DNA of 64,000 nucleotides, from positions 62,001-126,000 of the forward strand of contig CAUYLG010066044.1 in NCBI GenBank assembly GCA_963573385.1, in the 5' to 3' direction. Within the stretch, counting starts at the first letter, position 1. Each line of letters opens with the position of its first letter. The position numbers and the translations under genes were made by a program. Of the stretch, positions 1-10,345 are shown in pieces. The notes beneath the pieces were generated by a model. The model was not told the DNA's origin. It did no database searches and worked only from the letters and a program-made list of their open reading frames with translations. This DNA is from Cacajao melanocephalus. Lineage: Eukaryota; Chordata; Mammalia; Primates; Pitheciidae.

Positions 1-233
1 CTCACTGCAACCTCCACCTCCCAGGTTCAAGCGATTCTCCTGCCTCAGACTCCCAAGTAGCTAGGAATACAGACACACACCACCATGCCCGGCTAATTTT
101 TTATATTTTTAGTAGAGACAGGGTTTCATCATGCTGGCCAGGCTGGTTGGTCTCAAACTCCTGACCTCGTGATCCACCTGCCTCAGCCTCCCAAAGTGCT
201 GAGATTACAGGCATGAGCCACCACGCCTGGCCC
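1..233 (-). repeat. Alu, antisense, cut by window edge
   Basis: Reads as the complement of an Alu: poly-purine 3' end lost beyond the left edge, then the regular Alu landmarks (antisense B-box region, CTCGTGATCCACC, AAAGTGCTGAGATTACAGGC, GAGCCACCACGCC). The CTCGTGATCC wording points to the S/Y lineage rather than J. Confidence 0.95.
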
Positions 234-239
234 CCAGGT

Positions 240-395
240 CTGTTTTTAATCAGCTGCATGACCATGAGGGAAGTCCCAGACCCTCAGAGTTATCAGTTTC
301 TCCATTGATAAAATAGGTATAAACATGTCTGCACTATGTGTTAAGGATGAAATATGTTGATCCATATGACAAGTGCACTCACTATGGGCAGTTTT
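240..395 (+). repeat. MIR SINE fragment
   Basis: Contains a decayed MIR core: the CTGCATGACC segment, a degraded leucine/phenylalanine-like stretch, then CAGTTTCTCCATTGATAAAATAGG, which matches the MIR motif of CAGTTTCC, CATCTGTAAAATGGG. Confidence 0.7.
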
Positions 396-985
396 TCCTC
401 ACTCCTCCTTTTCCCATAACACTTTCATTTATTCTCAAGCTTCCTGGTGGCCTAATCATGGCCTCTGGTTCAAAAAGGCCTGTTCCACTTGGAGCAGACT
501 CTTAGGTTAAGTGGGATACAAGTCTGCAGTAAGGTTCATAGACATCAGGTTAGAATCCCTGATGTATACTTAGGTGTTTCAATACTTACTGGATAACTCT
601 AACCCCAAACGATCGATGTCACTGTTTGCTTTCCTGCTCTATTTCCAGACATGTATAAACATGGCATGATCAAAGAGCAATAGCAGTTTGGCTGCCACTT
701 TAGACTTTGTCCCTGCCCAAAGCACTTGGCCAATGTAATCCTTGGTCATAACTAATTGTTGGCAAAGCTTCAGGGAGCAGCCCCAATTTTATCCTGTCCT
801 GTTAGGGGAAGTGTAAATTGAGAACTCTTTTGGAAGACAGCACTTTTGAATAGGTTTTATTAAAACCCAAAAATGTATATAATGTCTACCCCAAGAATTC
901 ACCACTAAGAATATATGATAAGAAATTAGTCAGAAATAAGAATATCTGATTTTAAAAAAGTAATTCGTTATGTATTTGGAGTTTG
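396..985. other. Non-coding stretch, nothing recognised
   Basis: I see no repeat, exon or RNA gene here. Base composition is ordinary, and all three frames on both strands are broken by stops. Confidence 0.6.
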
Positions 986-1276
986 TTTTTGAGACTGAGT
1001 CTTGCTCTGTCATCCAAGCCAGAGTGCAGGTACAACCATAACTCACTGCAGCCTTGAACTCCTGAGCTCAAGCTGTCATTCCAGCTCAGTCTCCCAAGTA
1101 GCTGGGACTATAGACAAGTAACACTAGGCTCAGCTAAGTTTTTACAAATTTTTTGGTAAAGATTAGGACCTTGCCATGTTGCCCAGGCTGGTCTCAAACC
1201 CCCAGCCTCAAGCAATCCTCTCACTTTAACCTTGCAGACAGCTAGGATTACAGGTATGAGCTACCGTATTCAGCCT
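986..1276 (-). repeat. AluJ, antisense
   Basis: The complement of a strongly decayed dimeric Alu: GAGACTGAGTCTTGCTCTGTC at the left, CTCACTGCAGCCTTGAACTCC (J-type wording), and ending TACAGGTATGAGCTACCG. The high divergence and CAGCCTTGAACTCCTG fit AluJ. Confidence 0.9.
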
Positions 1277-1289
1277 TAGATGTTTGTTT

Positions 1290-1610
1290 GTTAAAAATCT
1301 GAAGGATAGGCACTCCCCAATATTCAACCAGAGAGGTTTGATTAAATAAATTATAGCTACTCATAAAATGGAATCCAATTGTGCTGCTAGAAATCTCACA
1401 TAAAATAAGAAAGTATAATCCATTGCTAAGTGAATAGAGCTAATTATATAAAAGAGCACAATACCATTTTTTTGTTATGAAATATACCAAAAGTTTAACA
1501 TTGGTAATATCTGCATGGATGGATTATTGTTGATTTTTGTCATCCTCTGTGCTTTTCTACATTTTCCAAAATTTTTGCAATATGTATAAAGTACTTGCAA
1601 ATTTAGGGGT
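1290..1610 (+). repeat. Probable ancient LINE/DNA repeat end
   Basis: Has the order typical of a common old mammalian repeat 3' end: TTATAGCTACTCATAAAATGG, a segment about TTGCTAAGTGAATAGAGC, a gap, then GTGATTTTTGTC-like text and ACATTTTCCAAAATTTTTGCAATATG. I recognise the pattern but cannot name the family with certainty. Confidence 0.4.
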
Positions 1611-1929
1611 AGAAAGAATGCATCCCTTTGTTTCTAAGTAGTTAACACATAAGCCACTATCTAACTAGTACCCTGCCACAGGGGAACAGAGCAGAGAGCA
1701 GAGACTTCTCAAAATGAGGGAGACAGTAATGGCCACTGTTACATCATTGTTAGCAAAGGTCTAAGGATCAACCTTGTTGCACTTTCCATGTTCTCCATCA
1801 GTGCATATTTAAAGGATGTTGATGTGAGCTTTCCAAGCTACATGGGAATCTTTTCCCATGTTGCATTCAACTCAGTGTATAATACAAAAGAAAGTCTGGG
1901 TAAGAAGGCATCTTCAAAATCATTTTTGT

Positions 1930-2015
1930 TTTGCTCTTCCCTTTCTTAAGTGAGGCATCCAAGCTCAGAGAAACCAAGTGAATTGTCTTAGGCCACTGAG
2001 CTGGTCATGTATACG
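1930..2015 (-). repeat. MIR SINE fragment, antisense
   Basis: AAGTGAGGCATCCAAGCTCAGAG, then AAGTGAATTGTCTTAGGCCACTGAGCTGG corresponds to the antisense MIR block 'gaggctcagagaggttaag ... gtcacacagctgg', with substitutions. Confidence 0.65.
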
Positions 2016-3525
2016 ACATTCTGTATGGCATTCTATACTAAGTACACTGGGGTTCATATGATGAATAGGGAAAGATTATCACAGATTAGGTGGACTTGTC
2101 ATAAAACATAATGATGTGGAACAAGGTGATGTATAAAAAACAGCAACAAGCCAAGATAAAAACTATTTGCCAGCATTCTTCTTCAGCAGAGTCCAGTGTC
2201 TGCTTCAAGGAAAGTTGTGATAAGCTTACTTGAAGTAGACGCTGAGGCCCTGGGGCCATGAAATGGCTGCAGATGCCATGGCTTCAGCTAGAGGGGGAAA
2301 ACCCCTCTGTACAAGAATTGTATTTGTTCCTTAAAGAGGGAGGGATGGAGAAAGAGGAAAGAGATGAGAAATGTTAATTATAAAATGTTGGTGAGTAGAT
2401 CTTTATTTGTGAGGGCCATGACATAGCTGAGTTCTGTATACAAGTTGGGGCAACCAATAGGCTTACCAACTCACCCCATTCTGCAAATGACCTTCCCACT
2501 TTTAGCAGTGATAGTCCTGTGTCCCAGGAGCCCCTCAGTCCTCAGCAAACCAGTGTGGTTAATCCCCCAAGGGCAACATGTGCACTAACGGGAGTTAGAG
2601 GCCTCTTCCAGCATCTGCATTCAACATAAATTTTTTAAAATCCGAGAGACTGTCAAGTTTTGCAAAACACTGCCAAATTTTGCCAACAGGTTAAATGAGC
2701 AAAATGGGAATGAGAATCTCTCTTCTCACATACAAAGAATCTATAATTTTTCAAAAGCCGCTAAGTCATAACAATGCTTTAACATTATTTGTAAATGTGA
2801 GAGCCTTGATTAGGAAGCTTCTCTCTTGCCATTTGTGTGCCCAAAGACTAAGGATTAAATCCCTGCCCTGCTTATTGAGTAACTCACTAAACATCTGTGA
2901 TGTATGTAGAAATCACAACTTCTGTAAATAAAACCAAACAACCATATGTAAAATGGAGGTACAATTATTGCACTACTTCAAAGTACTGAGGTTTAAATTA
3001 GTTCGTATGAGTAACAATCACTTAAAAATTGTTAGTTTCTCTGGCTTTGGCTGGTTAGAGCCAAAAAGGCTACTGTTTGCATTTATTTTCGATTTTCAAA
3101 TCTTCTTCAAATACATGAATATTGAAAGCAAAAGAAAAGCGAAAGGAAAAGTTTTTCTGCTGGGCCAGAAGCTACTCCCTAGTGCCCAGAAGCTGACAAC
3201 TTTTCCCTCTTCCAGGTTTTCTCTCTTTTTCTTTTCTAGTCCCTCTTGTTCTCAGAATTAGGATTTGGATTGCCACTCTCTGTGCTCCTTTTACTTCAGA
3301 GAAGAATGTATACTCAAAGAGTCAGGTAAGGAGGGAACAGATAGGCCTCCCCTCTGGTCATTCCATTAAAGCCTCCTTTGGCCCAACTTTCATAGTAGCC
3401 TTTCTCATGGCATTTTTGTAGATGCAAAGATGGAGTATGTGGGAATTGATGTAAAGATGTCAGTTGAACAGCAATATTATTCACTAAACTCCTAAATAGG
3501 AGTTAGAAAACCCCAGTTCTAGTGG
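2016..3525. other. Non-coding stretch, nothing recognised
   Basis: About 1.5 kb of AT-rich single-copy-looking sequence. Two short open frames on + (2695-2931 and 2953-3261) show no domain, no signal peptide and no codon-usage pattern, and I regard them as chance. A TTCTCAGAA (STAT5-type consensus) lies at 3247-3255 without other support. Confidence 0.5.
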
Positions 3526-3529
3526 ACAG

Positions 3530-3770
3530 AGAAAAATGGCTCTCAATCCTGAATGAGGAAAGACTCACCAAGGGAATTTGTCAAGAACAGAGATGCGTGG
3601 GGACCCAACACAGACTTTCTCAGTCCATTGGACTATATTTCTAACAAATACCTATATATTTAAACTACCTCCTCGGGTGATTCCAATGTACAGCCTGGGT
3701 TGAGAGCCCTGAGGTGCAGCGGGTCTCATGCGAGTGGTTCTGAGACAAGTGGACTGCAGGGCACACTTTG
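3530..3770 (+). repeat. hAT-Charlie relic (MER20-like)
   Basis: Shows the right half of a MER20/MER3-like non-autonomous hAT element: GACCCAACACAGACTTTCTCAGTC, then AACTACCTCCTCGGGTGATTCCAATG, CAGCCTGGGTTGAGAGCCCTG, the last part being the decayed terminal inverted repeat. Left end is poorly defined. Confidence 0.6.
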
Positions 3771-3771
3771 A

Positions 3772-3920
3772 GAAAGGCTGTGGTCGAGAGCCCTGACTCT
3801 GGACTCCGCAAGACCTGGGTTGGAATTCAAGCTCTGCTCCTATGTAATTAGACACATTACTCAGCTGAGTTTTCACTTTCCTCAGACATAAATTGGGAAT
3901 GAAAATAGGGCCTTCCCTTG
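3772..3920 (+). repeat. MIR SINE
   Basis: GAGAGCCCTGACTCTGGACTCCG, CAAGACCTGGGTTGGAATTCAAGCTCTGCTCC, and TTTCACTTTCCTCAGACATAAATTGGGAATG follow the MIR order (gggctctggagtcagactgcctgggttcgaatcc ... ctcatctgtaaaatggg). Confidence 0.85.
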
Positions 3921-4014
3921 TATTTGCTATGGGTGAAAGGAGAGAGTGTCTGTAAAATGTTTAGCAATACAGAACTAAGTACACTGTAAACAGACCAAAA
4001 AAAGTCAATACTTC

Positions 4015-4287
4015 TTATTTACTTATTTATTTATTTATGTATTTATTTTAAAGACAGTTTCACTCTTGTTGCCCAGGCTAGAGTGTCATGGCAAAATCTA
4101 GGCTCACTGCAGCCTCTGCCTTCCCGGTTCAAGTGATTTTTCTGCTTCAGCTTCCTGAGTAGCTGGAACTACAGGTGCCCACCACTGCACCCAGCTAATT
4201 TTTGTATTTTTAGTAAAGACAGGGTTTCACCATGGTGGCCAGGCTGGTCTTGAACTCCTGACCTCAGGTAATCCTCCTGCCTTGGCC
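4015..4287 (-). repeat. 5'-truncated AluS, antisense, with target-site duplication
   Basis: On the + strand it opens with a (TTTA)n tract (the decayed poly-A tail), then the complement of an Alu up to CTGCCTTGGCC. The 5' end of the Alu (the last ~40 bases on this strand) is missing. It is bounded by AAAAGTCAATACTTCT at about 3999-4014 and AAAAGTCATTACTTCT at about 4289-4304, one mismatch in 16. The direct repeat shows that the truncation happened at insertion and not by later deletion. Confidence 0.9.
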
Positions 4288-4304
4288 TAAAAGTCATTAC
4301 TTCT

Positions 4305-4430
4305 AACTAGTCACTTATTCCTCTCTGGGCCTGAGCATCCTCATCCGTAGTATGGAATAGAGTGTACTCAAAGAGGTCATCTATAAGGCCCTTCTCTGTT
4401 CTAACTTTCTATGGTTGACAAGGATGTAAA
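4305..4430 (+). repeat. MIR SINE, weak
   Basis: CACTTATTCCTCTCTGGGCCTGAGCATCCTCATCCGTAGTATGGAATAG and the following AGGTCATCTATAAGGCCCTTC resemble the 3' half of MIR. The Alu to its left was inserted next to or within it. Confidence 0.6.
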
Positions 4431-4434
4431 GCAG

Positions 4435-4665
4435 GAGTTGGCAAACTTTTTCTGTAGAGGAACAGATAGTAAATATTTTAGTCTTTGCAGGCCATATGGT
4501 CTCTGTTACAACTACTGAACTCTGCTGTTATAATATGAAAGCAGCTATAGATAATATGTAAATTAATGAGTGTGACTATGTTCTAATAACACTTTTTTGG
4601 CACAAACAGGCAATGGGCCAGATTTGGCTCTGGGCTGTAGTCTACCAGAACTCTGATGTAAAGGA
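4435..4665 (+). repeat. hAT-Charlie element (MER1-like)
   Basis: GAGTTGGCAAACTTTTTCTG, GGAACAGATAGTAAATATTTTAG, TTTGCAGGCCATATGGTCTCTG, and the right end GGGCCAGATTTGGCTCTGGGC with TACCAGAACTCTG are the hallmark phrases of a common Charlie-derived element. Ends are roughly inverted (GTTGGCAAACT / decayed AGTCTACCAGAACTC). Confidence 0.75.
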
Positions 4666-4789
4666 TAAAAGGAGAAGATAGGCACCCTCCATTCTGTGTT
4701 AGTCAAAACAACTGCAGTAGTGTGTCTTCTCCAAGATACTATACATTTAGAATATACTGAGGCACACTGAGGTTAAGCAATATGCCTGA

Positions 4790-5640
4790 TTTAGTTTATA
4801 TGTTTCAAATATGGCCATTCGCTTCTTATAATAAGACTGATATTCTTCTCACTAAGAGCTGGAGTCTGTGTCTCCTCCTTTCGACTCTGGGCAAACTTAT
4901 GTCTATGGCACAGGTGGTACTATGTGACTTTTGAGCCTAGGTCATAAAAGGTGATACAGCTTATACCTGGTTCTCTTAGGACTCTCACCTTTGTAACCTA
5001 GACATCATGCTGTAAGAAAGCCTAGCTCACCTTATGTATTAGTCTGTTTTCCTGCTGCTGATAAAGACATGCCTGAGACTGGTTAATTTATGAAGAAAAA
5101 GAGGTTTAACGGACTCACAGTTCCACATAGCTGGGGAGGCCTCACAATCATGGCAGAAGACGAAAGACATGTCTTACATGGAGGCAGCCAAGAGAGAATG
5201 AGAGCCAAGTGAAAGGGGTTTCCTCTTATAAAACCATCAGATCTTGTGAGACTTATTCACTACCATGATAACAGTGTAGGGGAAACCACCCCCGTGATTC
5301 AATTATCTCCCATTGGGTCCCTCCTACAACACGTGGGAATTGTGGAAACTACAATTCAAGATGAGATTTCGGTGGGAACACAGCCAAACCATATCACCCT
5401 ATGAGGAAGTTCGCATGGAGAGGAATTGGTAATCAACCCCAAATTGCCAGTCCTGTGAATAAGCCATTTTGTAAGTGAATCCTCCAGCACCAGATAAGAC
5501 ACCCCAACTGTGAGTGCAGATGAAACATCCCTGCTGAGTCTTGCCCAGGTTGAAGATTCATGAACCAAATAAATGGTTGGTTTTACTTTAAGCCATAAGT
5601 TTTGGGGTGGTCTGTTATGGGGTAATAGACAAATTATTAT
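4790..5640 (+). repeat. MaLR-type (MLT1-like) LTR, left copy, interrupted
   Basis: Old ERVL-MaLR long terminal repeat recognised from TAGGTCATAAAAGGTGATACAGC, GACATCATGCTGTAAGAAAGCC, and the distal AATAAATGGTTGGTTTTACTTTAAGCC with GGTAATAGACAAATTATT. It is split by a younger antisense LTR at 5035-5396. Together with the homologous copy at 7288-7975 in the same direction, it frames the probable internal region 5641-7287. No coding capacity remains. Subfamily not assigned. Confidence 0.75.
5035..5396 (-). repeat. MST/THE1-type solo LTR, antisense, nested
   Basis: Begins TGTATTAGTCTGTTTTC and ends AAACCATATCA (TG...CA ends). It contains CTGAGACTGGTTAATTTATG, TTCCACATAGCTGGGGAGGCC and GAAACCACCCCCGTGATTC, typical of primate MST/THE1 LTRs read backwards. 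Flanking 5-bp repeats are CCTTA (5030-5034) and CCCTA (5397-5401). It lies inside the older MaLR LTR, so it is younger than that element. Confidence 0.9.
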
Positions 5641-7287
5641 TTTTTTTTATCAGGAATAGGATGTTGCCACTTTGAAAAAATATAAAATAAGTGGCATTGG
5701 CTTTGGCACAGTAGGCAGAAACCTAAAAGATCTTAAAGAGAGTTTTAGTAAAAGCCTAAAAGGCTTCAAGGAGCTATCATATCAGAAGGAAAAGTGAATA
5801 AAATGTTATTCAAAGCTATAGGAAAAGATCCCTATGTTATATTATGTAGTGGCAGAAAATTTGGTAATTCAGTCACCTGGGGTAGCATGGTCAAAATAAA
5901 ATGTACCTAGTAGATTTGATGATTTAACTTTCGAGAAGAATATTGGAAGAGTCACCTTGCTGCTTCTTGCTGCCTAAGATAAAATGTGAGAGGAGAGAGA
6001 TGAGCCAAAGGACAAATTGATACATACAAAAGAACCAGAATTTTCAGGGTTTAGAAATAAAGCTGTGTCTTATCCCCAGCGTCTCCAAGATTTTCAAATC
6101 TATAAATGGCTTCAAGGCAAAGAGTACTGAATAAAGGGTGTGGCCTTAAATTCCTGTTAAGACCTAAGAAATATTTAAGGTGGTATCTCAGAGATGTATT
6201 CAAATAAAAGACACTCAGTCTGAGGGTATGAGTGTCATCTTCCACAGATCATCTCCATTAAACAACAAGGCTTCCAAGAATCATAAGGACGATGTTCCTT
6301 AGGACACTCACAGAGGTCCAATGGAAAGAAATGCCTGTCTCAAGTGGGTCTATGGATGTGACTTTTGTCTAGTGGGTACCCGTCAATATGATTCATAGAA
6401 AATCCAAACAGTTTCTCAGAGAACTGTTCTGAGCTGGGCATAGTGGCTCACTTCTATAATCCCAGCACTTCTGGAGGCTGAGGCAGGTGGATCACCTGAG
6501 GTCAGGAGAGCAGCCTGGCCAACATGGCAAAACCCCATCTCTACGGAAAATACAAAAATTAGCCAGCGTGTTGGCAGGTGCCTGTAATCCCAGCTGCATA
6601 GGAGGCTGGGGTAGGAGAATTGCTTGAACCCAGGTGGTGGATGTTGCAGTGAGCCTAAGATCATGCCACTGCACTCCAGCTTGGGTAGCATGAGCGAAAC
6701 TCCATCTCAAAAAAAAAAAAAAAAAAGAGAGAGAGAGAGAGAATTGTTCGGGTAGAAGCACTGCCAATTCAGACTAAAAGGGATAGAGACTACATACAAT
6801 TAAAACAGTGCTTTAGACTAAGATGTAGACTGAGAAAATTATCCAGTTCCAAACATGGTCTACAGTTTATGGAAGATAAAGGATAATTTAGAGTATGGAG
6901 CCAAAAGTCAGGAGGCAGAACCAAGAGCTGTGAAAAACCATTCCCAGGCAGTAGAATGAGGCTTAATCAAAGAACTAGCAACAAGCTTCTGGCTGTATTT
7001 CAAAACTGTCGTAGTCCCGTAACAGTTGTATGTTTCTTATTTTCTCCCTCTTTGAATTGAAATATCCATAGGGATTATTGTATGAAGTCCTCCATTATAT
7101 GTTGGGTGTGAGAGGAGCAGATAATTTGCCTCTTTAGTTGTAGGTCTTCAGAATGACACTCAAGGGGCTGTACCTAATGTTATAATAGGATGAGACTTAG
7201 GGGTCTTGGGAGAAGGATATGAGTATATTTTGCAAATATACTCATACCCAAAAAAGTGGGTATGAATCATAGTGGCCAAGGGAAAAT
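5641..7287 (+). repeat. Probable MaLR internal region, decayed
   Basis: The stretch between two like-oriented MaLR LTRs. It opens a few bases after the left LTR with GGAATAGGATGTTGCCACTTTG and GTGGCATTGGCTTTGGCACAGTAGG, wording I associate with MaLR internal sequences. No open frame longer than about 65 codons survives and I see no retroviral protein motif. An AluS at 6431-6737 interrupts it. The assignment rests mainly on position between the LTRs. Confidence 0.5.
6431..6737 (+). repeat. AluS, sense, full length
   Basis: Starts GAGCTGGGCATAGTGGCTCAC, has both monomers, the middle A-rich linker, and a poly-A tail that has drifted into (GA)n. Target-site duplication: AGAGAACTGTTCT (6418-6430) and AGAGAATTGTTCG (6738-6750). 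Confidence 0.95.
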
Positions 7288-7975
7288 TGTGGAAGACTGT
7301 ATTTTTCAAACATAGCCACAATGGTAAGTTCAGTCTCACATGCTCTCCTTACAAAGTAGTATCAAATGCTGTTTTAGTCAATTTTGTGCTGCTATAATCA
7401 AGTACTTGAGACTAGATAATTTATAATAAACAGAAACTTATAAGGAACCCACTCCTACAATAATGAACCCGCTCCCAAGATAACGACATTAATCCATTCA
7501 CGAGGGCAGAGTCCTAATGGCCTAATCACTACTATTAAAGATCCCGCCTTTAATACTGTCACAATGGCAATTAAATTTCAACATGAGTTTGGGAGGGGAA
7601 AAATATTTGAACCATAGAAACACCCCTCTATCAAAATGTGATGCTCTGTGATTTCTGAGGCCAGACCATAAAAGGTGATACAGCTTCTGCCTAGCTGTCT
7701 TGAGTGTACATCCTTGGAATCCAGCCACCATGCCATGAGGAAACCCAAGCCATTGTCCATGTTGAAATTGACAGCCATGTCAGTGAGTCATCTTGGAGGT
7801 GGTTCTTTCAACATTTGATGAGCCATCCCAGCTAACCCCATGTGCAGAAAAATAAACTATTCCCACTGAACCCTACTCAAATTGCAGATGTGTGATCTAA
7901 ATAAATGACTTGTTTTTTAAGCCATTAAGTTTCAGGGTGGCTTGTAAAATAGCAATAGATAACTGGAACACTTAG
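7288..7975 (+). repeat. MaLR-type (MLT1-like) LTR, right copy, interrupted
   Basis: Starts about GTGGAAGACTGTATTTTTC, and after an interruption continues GATGCTCTGTGATTTCTGAGG, CATAAAAGGTGATACAGCTTC, CCAGCCACCATGCCATGAGGA and ends TTTAAGCCATTAAGTTTCAG, GCAATAGATAACTGGAAC. It is homologous to 4790-5640 and on the same strand, as expected for the second LTR of one provirus-like insertion. Confidence 0.75.
7371..7620 (-). repeat. MST/MLT1-type LTR, antisense, internally deleted, nested
   Basis: GTTTTAGTCAATTTTGTGCTGC, CTTGAGACTAGATAATTTATAA, then, after an internal deletion, GGAACCCACTCCTACAATAATG, ACATTAATCCATTCACGAGGGC and TTTCAACATGAGTTTGGGAGGGG. This is the reverse of a MaLR LTR, 250 bp instead of roughly 350-400. 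Confidence 0.8.
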
Positions 7976-8050
7976 CAAATGGTAGAGCTCACATTTAAAC
8001 ACCTGCATTCTGACTCCAGAGTCTATATTTATAGTTGATACAGAATGCTG
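7976..8050 (-). repeat. MIR SINE fragment, antisense
   Basis: TTAGCAAATGGTAGAGCTCACATTTAAACACCTGCATTCTGACTCCAGAGTC fits the antisense MIR segment (agtggcagagccgggatttgaacccaggcagtctgactccagag). Confidence 0.7.
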
Positions 8051-8569
8051 CACTGTCCAGATCCCTATTCTGGACTGAAATTCCTGATTGTTCATTACGT
8101 CAAATGCTGCAAGTGTTGCCCATCAAGAGCTCTCTGTTCTCAGGCCTCTACACCAATTGCTCTTGGATGAAGAAAGATACCTTCTCCAAGGGGCAGTCTG
8201 CATCCAACATTTGGTTGATGTAGGGATGTAAAAACTCAGCTTCTCTGTCCCAACTTGGGCAGCCCTCAAGGACTACCCCAGCTTTAGAGCTTTCCATGGT
8301 CAGCTAAGGCTTTGTTGCTACCATACCACAGCCCAACTTCTCTCTTATCCCATCTGCTTTTTTCACTTCCTTCACAGATGCTGAAACCTCCCCCAAAATT
8401 GCAGTATGTGAATCTCCATTGCAGTGTCTTCTGCTTGGGGAACCCAATCTGCAATGCTATTCTTAACCACACTTAAAATAGTAAGAGTGGAATGAAATGT
8501 TTACAAAGGTGAATGAACTAGAGGCATTCAAGCAAAGGCATTTCATGGGAAAAGAGCAGAGGGAAGTTA
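8051..8569. other. Non-coding stretch, nothing recognised
   Basis: No known repeat or gene signal. A 62-codon open frame (8035-8223, +) has no recognisable features. Confidence 0.5.
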
Positions 8570-8623
8570 ATCTATGTAAACAACTTTTATTGAATGCCTA
8601 CTGCATGTTGTGACTATAAAGAT

Positions 8624-8628
<5 letters not shown>

Positions 8629-8660
<32 letters not shown>
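8629..8660. repeat. (TA)n microsatellite
   Basis: Uninterrupted TA dinucleotides for about 30 bp, immediately before the 20-bp tandem repeat. Confidence 0.95.
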
Positions 8661-8663
<3 letters not shown>

Positions 8664-8670
8664 AAGTTTG

Positions 8671-8730
8671 CCATCTAATAAAGGATATGACCATCGAATA
8701 AAGGATATGGCCATTGAATAAAGGATATGG
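8671..8730. repeat. 20-bp minisatellite, three units
   Basis: Three exact-length units: 8671-8690 CCATCTAATAAAGGATATGA, 8691-8710 CCATCGAATAAAGGATATGG, 8711-8730 CCATTGAATAAAGGATATGG. Units differ by one to three bases. Confidence 0.97.
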
Positions 8731-9070
8731 GCAATAAAACATAAAATTACAATAAACGGTAGTAAATACTACAATAGAGAAAGACTAACAGGGCCACAGA
8801 AACCCAGAGGGCCAGCATCTCTGACCTTGCAAATACAGTAGAACATAAGCTTCATGTAAAGATCAGTAAACACTGCAGAAAGCATAAAATATGGAAAATG
8901 GAAAGTGATGTGGCTGGATAATTTGACAAGGATTGGACCATGAAAGGCTTTGAGTATCCTGGTTAATGGTGTGTATTTTGCTTTATAAGAAAATAGAGTT
9001 CCGCTGAAAGTCCTCAGGAAATGGATCATCAGAGTTAAGTCCACATCTTGGAAGATTATTTAAAAAGTGG

Positions 9071-9954
9071 CAAGACTAGAGACAGGGAGAATATTCAGGG
9101 TTGTTGTTGTGATCATTCAGATGAGAAATTATGATCTCTGTCATTATTACTGTTCAGTAGTGCCAACAAAAAGAAATAGGGATTCTGCACCTCTCCCCCT
9201 ACTTCCTGCCCAAAATAAACCATCTAAGCTGGGCATTCTATTCTAAACATGGCTTCCTATACTGATTAAATGGAGCAATTAGCTGATTAATCCTCTCCTC
9301 CATGGAGAGGCTGTGAAAGCAGAAGAAACAGCAGCAGTTCATGAGTTTCATGAGGGCAAATTAGTTCCTCTATCCCCCAGCATACCAGAAAAAGCACCAG
9401 TTCCTCAAAATGAAGATCTATGTTAATCATACACTTCTGTGACACACCACTCCTCAGCCAAATGTCAAAAAGCTTTGAGTGTCTTCAAGGTAACTTCAAG
9501 GAGTGCCTTCCCTGCCCAAGAGAGTGTCATAACCACTTGAGGGACTTTCTTTAAGGATGAGAACATTTCAACTGGCAACCAATTATCAAGGACATCTAGT
9601 ACAGCTTGAAGCAGAACGCATTTGTTTTTTGTGTTTGTCTTAAAAAAACACTCATCAGCCATCACGTCTTCTGGTTGCAGAAAAGCAGAGATCTACAAAA
9701 ATGCAACAGGGAAAGAAGCCTATTGGACTCACTTTTGTAATTGGTTTAGCATGCAATAATCCCAACATCAGGACTTCGAAGAGCCCCCACATGATCGTTG
9801 GAATTCTTTAAGATTCAATTCTCTTGAGATTAGAACATGGGGAATCGAAGCAGGGGAAGAAGTTTGCATTTTGTTTTATTAACTACAATCCATACACACA
9901 CAAAAAGGGCCTGCAGGAGTAGGTGCACTTTCTTTTGCCCTTCACCTTCCACTC
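9071..9954. other. Non-coding stretch, nothing recognised
   Basis: No family recognised. A 66-codon open frame on the minus strand (9465-9665) shows no known domain and is probably chance. Confidence 0.5.
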
Positions 9955-10085
9955 TATGAGGGCACAGCAAGAAGGCCTCACCAGATGCCAGCACCTTGAA
10001 TTTGGGCTTCTTAGCCTCCAGAACTGCAAAAAATAAATTTCTGTTCTTTATAAATTACCCAGACTCAGCAAAAATTGACCAAACA
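9955..10085 (+). repeat. MaLR LTR, 3' part (MST/MLT1-like)
   Basis: AGCAAGAAGGCCTCACCAGATGCCAGCACCTTGAATTTGGGCTTC, CAGCCTCCAGAACTG-like text and AAATAAATTTCTGTTCTTTATAAATTACCCAG are the terminal 130 bp of a MaLR LTR, including the AATAAA polyadenylation signal. Confidence 0.85.
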
Positions 10086-10149
10086 AGTACTTACCCTCAA
10101 AATCTCTGCCTTGGTCAACTTCTAAGGAAACCCAACTAAGAAGTACCCT

Positions 10150-10200
10150 CCAACAAAGGTTGTGATAATTTGTACTTCCACCAACAATGTGTGCTTTCTC
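10150..10200 (-). repeat. Short L1 fragment, antisense
   Basis: AATTTGTACTTCCACCAACAATGTG matches the antisense L1 ORF2 3' region phrase 'tttacattcccaccaacagtg'. Confidence 0.6.
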
Positions 10201-10224
10201 TATCTACATCAATTTTATCCCTAC

Positions 10225-10345
10225 CCCAACTCATCATCATTATGTATTCATTCATTTACTCATTTGTTCATCCATTCACTAGATGCCTGCTAGCATATTC
10301 TGTATCAGGCAACTTTCTGGTTGCTGCATACAATATGGGGTACTG
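10225..10345 (-). repeat. L2 LINE 3' end, antisense
   Basis: TATTCATTCATTTACTCATTTG, then CTAGATGCCTGCTAGCATATTCTG, GGCAACTTTCTGGTTGCTGCATACAATATGGGG corresponds to the L2 tail read backwards (attcattcaacaaatattta ... ccaggcactgttctaggtgctggggatacag). Confidence 0.75.

Larger units (their letters stand above)
8570..9070 (-). repeat. L2 LINE fragment, antisense
   Basis: TTTTATTGAATGCCTACTGCATG, TTGGACCATGAAAGGCTTTGAG and GGCAAGACTAGAGACAGGGAG fit the antisense L2 3' region (attgagtgcctactatgtgcc ... gggccttgtaggccatgg). It is interrupted by a (TA)n run and a 20-bp minisatellite. Confidence 0.6.

Noticed and set aside
6416..6767. Two 91-codon minus-strand frames
   Set aside because: Antisense reading of the AluS at 6431-6737.
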